Source: an uncultured Chlamydiaceae bacterium
GTDB taxonomy: Bacteria; Chlamydiota; Chlamydiia; Chlamydiales; Chlamydiaceae
Assembly: GCA_937884635.1 (NCBI GenBank)
Contig: CALGBW010000043.1
Coordinates: 1-10,032 of the forward strand
Length of the DNA: 10,032 nucleotides
Direction of reading: 5' to 3'
A model generated the notes under the pieces. That model was not told the origin of the DNA and made no database searches. It saw only the letters and a list, made by a program, of their open reading frames with translations. Below are positions 6,273 to 10,032 of the stretch, piece after piece (within the stretch, counting starts at the first letter, position 1; every line of letters starts with the position of its first letter). The position numbers were made by a program, and so were the translations under genes.

Positions 6273-6299
6273 ATTATGTTTTGTGCAGACCATACCCAA
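6273..6299 (-). promoter_or_regulatory. Possible promoter for lysS
   Basis: On the minus strand, TTGGGT (plus 6294-6299) and CATAAT (plus 6273-6278) are separated by 15 bp. The -10 is good but the spacer is short. The -35 overlaps a 6-bp stem, TACCCA-AGAA-TGGGTA (6293-6308). TATAGT further upstream is an alternative -10. Confidence 0.3.
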
Positions 6300-6405
6300 G
6301 AATGGGTAGAGCATTTTGTGTATTACCGAGGGGATTCACTATAAGCTAGCAAATGTTTATTTCCAAGCGTGTATGTTGCCTTCTCCTTAAGGCCAAGAAA
6401 GACCC

Positions 6406-6429
6406 CATTCCCCTCCTAAGAGAGGAATG
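6406..6429 (-). terminator. Probable intrinsic terminator of dsbH
   Basis: A 10-bp stem with one C-A mismatch (6406-6415 with 6420-6429) and a 4-base CTAA loop begins 9 bases after the dsbH stop. On the minus strand it is followed by GGGTCTTTCTTGG, so the T-rich tail is poor and begins a few bases late. The position supports separate transcription of dsbH and lysS. Confidence 0.5.
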
Positions 6430-6438
6430 AACGCAGCT

Positions 6439-6930
6439 TTAGGATTTCTTTTTCGCCTTTAACGAAGCTCTCAGCTGGTCTACATATGCCTTACCGCCAC
6501 CATGTCGGAAACCATCACGCAAAACTTCTTCCTCGTTCCCATTGATAAACACCAATGTGGGGAAACCTGTTACATCAAATTGAGATTTGAGTTGTCTATT
6601 CTGCTGGCGAAGGCTATCTTCAATAGGTTTTTTCTGAGGAAAATCTACTTCTACCATGCACAATTCTGCATTAGCGAACTGCATAAACTCAGAAGAAGAT
6701 AGAATCTGCTGTTGCATTTTCATGCACCAAATACACCAGTCAGAGCCTGTGAAAAATAAACAAACATATTTACCTTCTTTCTTAGCCCTAGAGACAGCGT
6801 CAGTATAAGATTCCCAATGCAACTGGGCACTCTCGCTACTTCCCACTTTTTTGTGTGGTTTCTTAGCAGCCAAGCAAGGCATCGTCACCCCTAAGCAAAT
6901 AACCAATATTAGCCCTTTAAGTCTGCTCAT
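6439..6930 (-). CDS. dsbH: Periplasmic thioredoxin-like oxidoreductase, DsbH type
   Basis: This encodes 163 residues. A signal peptide (1-21 or 1-22) has a Lys/Arg start, a LILVICLGV core and a PCLA-A cut site, so the protein is periplasmic. The thioredoxin-fold domain carries FFTGSDW followed by the catalytic W-C-I-W-C (Cys66, Cys69) and the cis-proline loop TGFPT (Pro124). DsbH described from C. pneumoniae has CMWC and the redox behaviour of a disulfide reductase; the Trp inside the motif matches here, which is why I use the symbol. Its likely job is keeping exported proteins or small thiols reduced in the chlamydial periplasm. I chose ATG 6930 because GAGG sits 7 bases upstream and the signal peptide then begins correctly; an in-frame ATG at 6987 would add 19 unlikely residues. 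It is a paralogue of the thioredoxin-fold gene at 1898-2932. No convincing promoter was found upstream. Confidence 0.88.
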   Translation of the reverse strand: MSRLKGLILVICLGVTMPCLAAKKPHKKVGSSESAQLHWESYTDAVSRAKKEGKYVCLFFTGSDWCIWCMKMQQQILSSSEFMQFANAELCMVEVDFPQKKPIEDSLRQQNRQLKSQFDVTGFPTLVFINGNEEEVLRDGFRHGGGKAYVDQLRASLKAKKKS

Positions 6931-7024
6931 AAACAACCTCTTCCGCTCTAGAAAATAACAGACCATGTAACAAAAAAACGATTGCAACGCAAGTAAACTT
7001 CCGTTTTTATGACGATGCTACTCA

Positions 7025-7054
7025 TTGCGAAAATACATCACAGACCTTTATACT
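7025..7054 (+). promoter_or_regulatory. Probable sigma-66 promoter for the orphan gene and priA
   Basis: TTGCGA (7025-7030) and TATACT (7049-7054, five of six consensus matches) are 18 bp apart, predicting a transcript start near 7061. The TTG of the -35 element is the codon at which a longer reading of the next gene would start, so this promoter would exclude that start and favour ATG 7094. Confidence 0.45.
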
Positions 7055-7093
7055 CAACCTAAGACCGGCTCAAAAAGAAAGAACCGTGTACGC

Positions 7094-7816
7094 ATGAATC
7101 CTGTTGAACTCATTACCTCACAACTAATTTCCCGTTACACAGAATCTTACTATCCTTCCCTTACAACGCTCAGTTCGCTCATTAAAGAGAAACCTCCCGT
7201 TTGTCTGCCTCCTGTCCCTATTCAAAAACCAACGACAAAGAAAGCACTCGACTCTTCCTCAATACTTAGTAAAGAAAATCAAATCCCCCTATCTCCTGCA
7301 AAGAATGCTCCACAACGGCCAACACATCCTGCAAAAACGGAGGTAATGGAAAGAAGAAAGTTGTCTTCATGGTTATCTAGCCCCGTATATCCAACTACTT
7401 CTTACAAAACACTGATACAGGCTCGGTACTCCGTCCTGGATGAATTACCAGACCTTCCTCCTCTTGTCATTCCTTGTTGCATTTATGTACATGAAGACTT
7501 TGAAGAAGAAATTCTTTTTTTCAACCGACTTGCTAAAATTCTTACTCAGCAATTATTTCCTTGTCGGCTTGCTACCTTTTCTAGTAAAGAGACCACACCG
7601 TGGGATCAGAATCCTGACCATTGCTTATATCTATCCCCTTTAAATTTGCTAAAATATACAATCCCTCAGGCCGAGCACCATCACCCCTACACTCAGGACA
7701 ATACAACGTGGGTCGCTCTTTATTCTTCTTTACACTATGAAAAAGCCCCTGAATTAAAAAGAGCGTTATGGAACCTACTGACTCATCAACCTTTCGCCTA
7801 TACGCAGAAGTCATAG
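7094..7816 (+). CDS. Unrecognised Pro-rich protein upstream of priA
   Basis: I do not recognise a domain; chlamydial genomes carry a hypothetical gene in this place (CT779 in C. trachomatis, from memory). The 240 residues begin MNPVELITSQLISRYTESYY. A low-complexity middle rich in Pro, Lys and Ser (about 33-82) looks disordered. The C-terminal part (about 117-240) looks folded: a hydrophobic strand VIPCCIYVHEDF, an amphipathic EEEILFFNRLAKILTQQL helix, and a Trp/Leu-rich end. No signal peptide or membrane segment is seen. ATG 7094 is preferred: a promoter-like pair lies just upstream, and the frame's only earlier start is a TTG at 7025. The Shine-Dalgarno is weak (AAAGAAAG). The gene overlaps priA by 49 bp in another frame, so the two are likely co-transcribed and translationally linked. 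A role linked to priA is only an inference from position. Confidence 0.7.
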   Translation: MNPVELITSQLISRYTESYYPSLTTLSSLIKEKPPVCLPPVPIQKPTTKKALDSSSILSKENQIPLSPAKNAPQRPTHPAKTEVMERRKLSSWLSSPVYPTTSYKTLIQARYSVLDELPDLPPLVIPCCIYVHEDFEEEILFFNRLAKILTQQLFPCRLATFSSKETTPWDQNPDHCLYLSPLNLLKYTIPQAEHHHPYTQDNTTWVALYSSLHYEKAPELKRALWNLLTHQPFAYTQKS

Positions 7817-9861
7817 TTCACGCAAATTTTAGTAAAGTACTAGACTATGGCATCCCAGAATCTCTTTCCTTTCTTCAAGAGGGTATGGCTGTACGCGTGC
7901 CTATTCGAGGCAAAGAACGTTCTGGAATTATCTATAAGATAAAAGATTTTACAAACATTCAAGGAGCCATCCTTCCCATTCATAGTCATATTGCATCTGG
8001 TATTACCCTATCAAAAGATCTAATGGAACTGATGCTATGGATGAGCCAGTACTATTTCACTCCTTTAGGCAAAACTCTGCATTTGTTCCTACCAGCCCTT
8101 TCAAGTGCGGCTGAGGATCTTGTAACAAAACAAGAAGATGAAGAAGAGTCTGGTGCCACAAATAAAAAAAAGAAAAAGGTTCTTCCTATTACTGAAGATC
8201 AAATCTCCTACCTCTTACCTGAGCTTCCAGAACCAATCGTACTCAACCCTGAGCAGAAAGTAGCGGTAGAAAAAATCACAGACACTTTATTCAAAGGCGT
8301 GTTTCGTACACATTTGCTATTTGGAATTACAGGAAGTGGTAAGACAGAAGTCTACCTCCGAGCTATTCGTAAAGCTAGGGAGCTCAATCGTGATGTAATT
8401 TTCCTAGTCCCAGAAATTGCTCTTACCGTGCAAGTCGTCACGCTTTTAAAAGCACATTTCGGCCGAGAAGTCGGTGTCCTACATAACAAAATTTCTGATA
8501 AAGAGCGCAAGACCGTTTGGAAAGAAATCTCTGAGGGGAAAATCCATATTGTTGTAGGTCCTCGATCTGCTTTATTCTGCCCTGTTAAAAACTTAGGCTT
8601 AATCGTTGTTGATGAAGAACAGGATACAGCTTACAAACAAGTAAATGAATTATTCCCCTGTTATCAAGGCCGTGATGTTGCCGTCATGCGAGGTAAATTA
8701 GCCCAGGCTACTGTTATATTAGGCAGTGCAACTCCTAGTATTGAAAGCTATGCAAATGCTTTATCACAGAAATACACGCTTTCCGTTCTTCCCTCTAAGG
8801 CAATAGCCTCTTCTCCTCCAAAAGTGACCTTAGTCAACATGAATGAAGAAAAAGAAAAAACCAAATCTCTCTTTTCTCGCGCCGCATTACAGGGAATTGA
8901 AAAGCGTCTGCAAGCAGGAGAACAGGCTCTAGTATTTTTAAATCGTCGCGGGTATCACACCAACGTCTCCTGCTCTGAATGCAAACACGTTTTACGCTGC
9001 CCACATTGTGACATCGTATTAACGTTTCATAAGTATGACAACTCATTACTCTGTCATTTTTGTAACTACACACTAAAAGTTCCCCAAACCTCCTGTCCCC
9101 AATGTAGAGCGAACATGACTTTGCAATACCGCGGTTCGGGAACAGAAAAAATAGAAAGCTCACTACAAAAAATCTTTCCTAACATTCGTACGCTTCGTGT
9201 TGACTCCGATACAACACAGACCCCTGGTAGCATACAAAATTTATTTCACCAATTTTCTACAGGAAAAGCAGATGTTCTGATTGGAACGCAGATGATAGCC
9301 AAAGGAATGCATTTTCCCTTTGTCACACTTGCCATCATACTTAATGGAGATTCTGGATTATATATCCCAGACTTCCGTTCTGCCGAACAAGTCTTCCAGT
9401 TAATTACACAGGTCGCTGGTCGCTCCGGACGTAGCCACCTACCTGGAGAGGTCATCGTACAGAGTTTCCTTCCTGATAACCAAACGATTCAGTATGCCAT
9501 TGATCAAGATTTTCCTTCTTTTTATGAATGGGAAATCAAGGGAAGGTTATTTTGCAGCTATCCCCCTTACACACGACTCATTCGCTGTATCCTCTTTGGG
9601 AAAGATGCGGCTAGCACCCTACAAGAGGCTGAGTTCATCCATAAGCAAGTCAGAACATACATAGGGAAAGAAACCGACCTACTTCCTATTTCACCATGTG
9701 GTCATTTCAAAGTAAAAGATCAGTTTTACTACCAGTTTTTAATGAAAAGCAAGCATGTGCTGAACACAAATAAGGCATTACACAAAGCGCTAAGCATCAA
9801 AAAGATCTCTAAAAAAGTAAAACTGTTGGTCGATGTAGATCCTATTACGACCTTTTTCTAA
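7768..9861 (+). CDS. priA: Primosomal protein N', replication-restart helicase
   Basis: PriA is a superfamily 2 3'-to-5' DNA helicase that recognises stalled forks and D-loops and starts primosome loading. In this 697-residue protein the N-terminal DNA-binding part opens with YAEVIVHANFSKVLDYGIP (12-30). A charged linker (121-137, with an acidic run then five Lys) leads to the helicase core. Walker A is GITGSGKT (186-193); motif II is DEEQ (282-285) where the family usually has DEEH; motif III is GSATPS (319-324). Eight zinc-ribbon cysteines in four CxxC pairs lie at 402/405, 411/414, 429/432 and 443/446. GTQMIAKG (506-513) and QVAGRSGR (548-555) are motifs V and VI. The length is a little shorter than E. 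coli PriA (732). ATG 7768 fits the family N-terminus; AAAGAG upstream is a moderate binding site. Its start lies inside the preceding gene, and its stop is 7 bp from the convergent gene's stop. Confidence 0.95.
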   Translation: MEPTDSSTFRLYAEVIVHANFSKVLDYGIPESLSFLQEGMAVRVPIRGKERSGIIYKIKDFTNIQGAILPIHSHIASGITLSKDLMELMLWMSQYYFTPLGKTLHLFLPALSSAAEDLVTKQEDEEESGATNKKKKKVLPITEDQISYLLPELPEPIVLNPEQKVAVEKITDTLFKGVFRTHLLFGITGSGKTEVYLRAIRKARELNRDVIFLVPEIALTVQVVTLLKAHFGREVGVLHNKISDKERKTVWKEISEGKIHIVVGPRSALFCPVKNLGLIVVDEEQDTAYKQVNELFPCYQGRDVAVMRGKLAQATVILGSATPSIESYANALSQKYTLSVLPSKAIASSPPKVTLVNMNEEKEKTKSLFSRAALQGIEKRLQAGEQALVFLNRRGYHTNVSCSECKHVLRCPHCDIVLTFHKYDNSLLCHFCNYTLKVPQTSCPQCRANMTLQYRGSGTEKIESSLQKIFPNIRTLRVDSDTTQTPGSIQNLFHQFSTGKADVLIGTQMIAKGMHFPFVTLAIILNGDSGLYIPDFRSAEQVFQLITQVAGRSGRSHLPGEVIVQSFLPDNQTIQYAIDQDFPSFYEWEIKGRLFCSYPPYTRLIRCILFGKDAASTLQEAEFIHKQVRTYIGKETDLLPISPCGHFKVKDQFYYQFLMKSKHVLNTNKALHKALSIKKISKKVKLLVDVDPITTFF

Positions 9862-9868
9862 TTTGAAA

Positions 9869-10032
9869 TCAAACAAGTACAGAAGAAGATAATTCTTGCA
9901 AGACCCGCACAAGAGTATCTATCTCAGAATAGGTATTGTACGCATGCAGATTCACACGAATATAAGCTGGCTCTACACTTACAATCTCCCCGACTCGAAT
10001 CTGCTCTCTTTCAAGCAAAGGACGTAAATAGT
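9869..10032 (-). CDS. PLP-dependent enzyme, C-terminal fragment (BioF/KBL-like)
   Basis: Only the last 53 residues before the TGA (9871-9869) are in the window; the 5' part lies beyond the right edge. The peptide contains LLEREQIRVGEIVSVEP, then IRVNLHAYNTYSEIDTLVRV. The layout of a basic-ended helix, a short strand, (I/L)R.(N/S/T)LxA..T..EID.L and a final helix is the C-terminus of fold type I PLP enzymes. It fits alpha-oxoamine synthases (8-amino-7-oxononanoate synthase, 2-amino-3-ketobutyrate ligase), and the chlamydial neighbour of priA is annotated as a BioF-like protein, from memory. A class V aminotransferase or cysteine desulfurase cannot be excluded because the catalytic Lys is off the window. 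It converges with priA; I see no strong terminator in the 7-bp gap, only a small TTTGA-AA-TCAAA stem (9862-9873). Confidence 0.6.
   Translation of the reverse strand, partial: YLRPLLEREQIRVGEIVSVEPAYIRVNLHAYNTYSEIDTLVRVLQELSSSVLV

Noticed and set aside
6293..6308. TACCCA-AGAA-TGGGTA hairpin upstream of lysS as a riboswitch or T-box
   Set aside because: It is a single 6-bp stem with no T-box motif, specifier loop or antiterminator, and it probably lies upstream of the transcript start.
7025..7093. Longer start of the orphan gene at TTG 7025
   Set aside because: The TTG is part of a good -35 element with TATACT 18 bp downstream, and no ribosome binding site precedes it.

Overview
The window looks like a conserved chromosomal segment of a Chlamydia species. 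The evidence is the gene order (a PriA-like helicase, a small orphan gene, a periplasmic DsbH-type oxidoreductase, lysS, cysS, a second thioredoxin-fold protein, rnpA, rpmH, rpmJ, rpsN), which matches what I remember of the C. trachomatis CT777-CT787 region. The proteins are also of chlamydial type: 45-residue L36 and L34, and a DsbH-like protein with an aromatic residue inside CxxC. The 157-residue RnpA and the CIWC active site (C. pneumoniae DsbH has CMWC, from memory) hint at a non-trachomatis species, but I cannot fix the species. I see no mobile element, CRISPR array, rRNA, tRNA or phage gene.

Layout, left to right. The 3' end of a GYF_2 (DUF4339)-domain gene (+) meets rpsN and rpmJ (-) at a hairpin terminator. 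A gene-free stretch of about 455 bp (860-1315) separates rpmJ from the divergent pair rpmH-rnpA (+); it carries a paired direct repeat and a palindrome just upstream of rpmH. The 3' end of rnpA overlaps by 41 bp a convergent gene (-) for an exported thioredoxin-fold protein that has lost the first active-site cysteine. Divergent from that is cysS (+), which converges with lysS (-) across a 26-bp gap; a terminator-like hairpin there includes the end of lysS. Upstream of lysS lies dsbH (-). Divergent from dsbH are an unrecognised Pro-rich gene and priA (+), which overlap by 49 bp. The last bases hold the C-terminus of a PLP-dependent, BioF-like enzyme (-).

Functional themes. Most genes are core informational functions: ribosomal proteins S14, L36 and L34, the RNase P protein, Cys- and Lys-tRNA synthetases, and replication restart. 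Set among them are two clearly paralogous exported thioredoxin-fold proteins, one with CIWC and one with NGLC. They probably act in the periplasm, where chlamydiae manage a heavily disulfide-cross-linked envelope. Three short genes (rpmJ, rpmH and the two window-edge fragments counted together) were read directly from the bases. The points most worth a second look are the cysteine-deficient paralogue, the RNR-to-RNY change and long tail in RnpA, the DEEQ helicase motif in PriA, and the repeat-bearing rpmH upstream region. I do not see a wholly new multi-gene system here.
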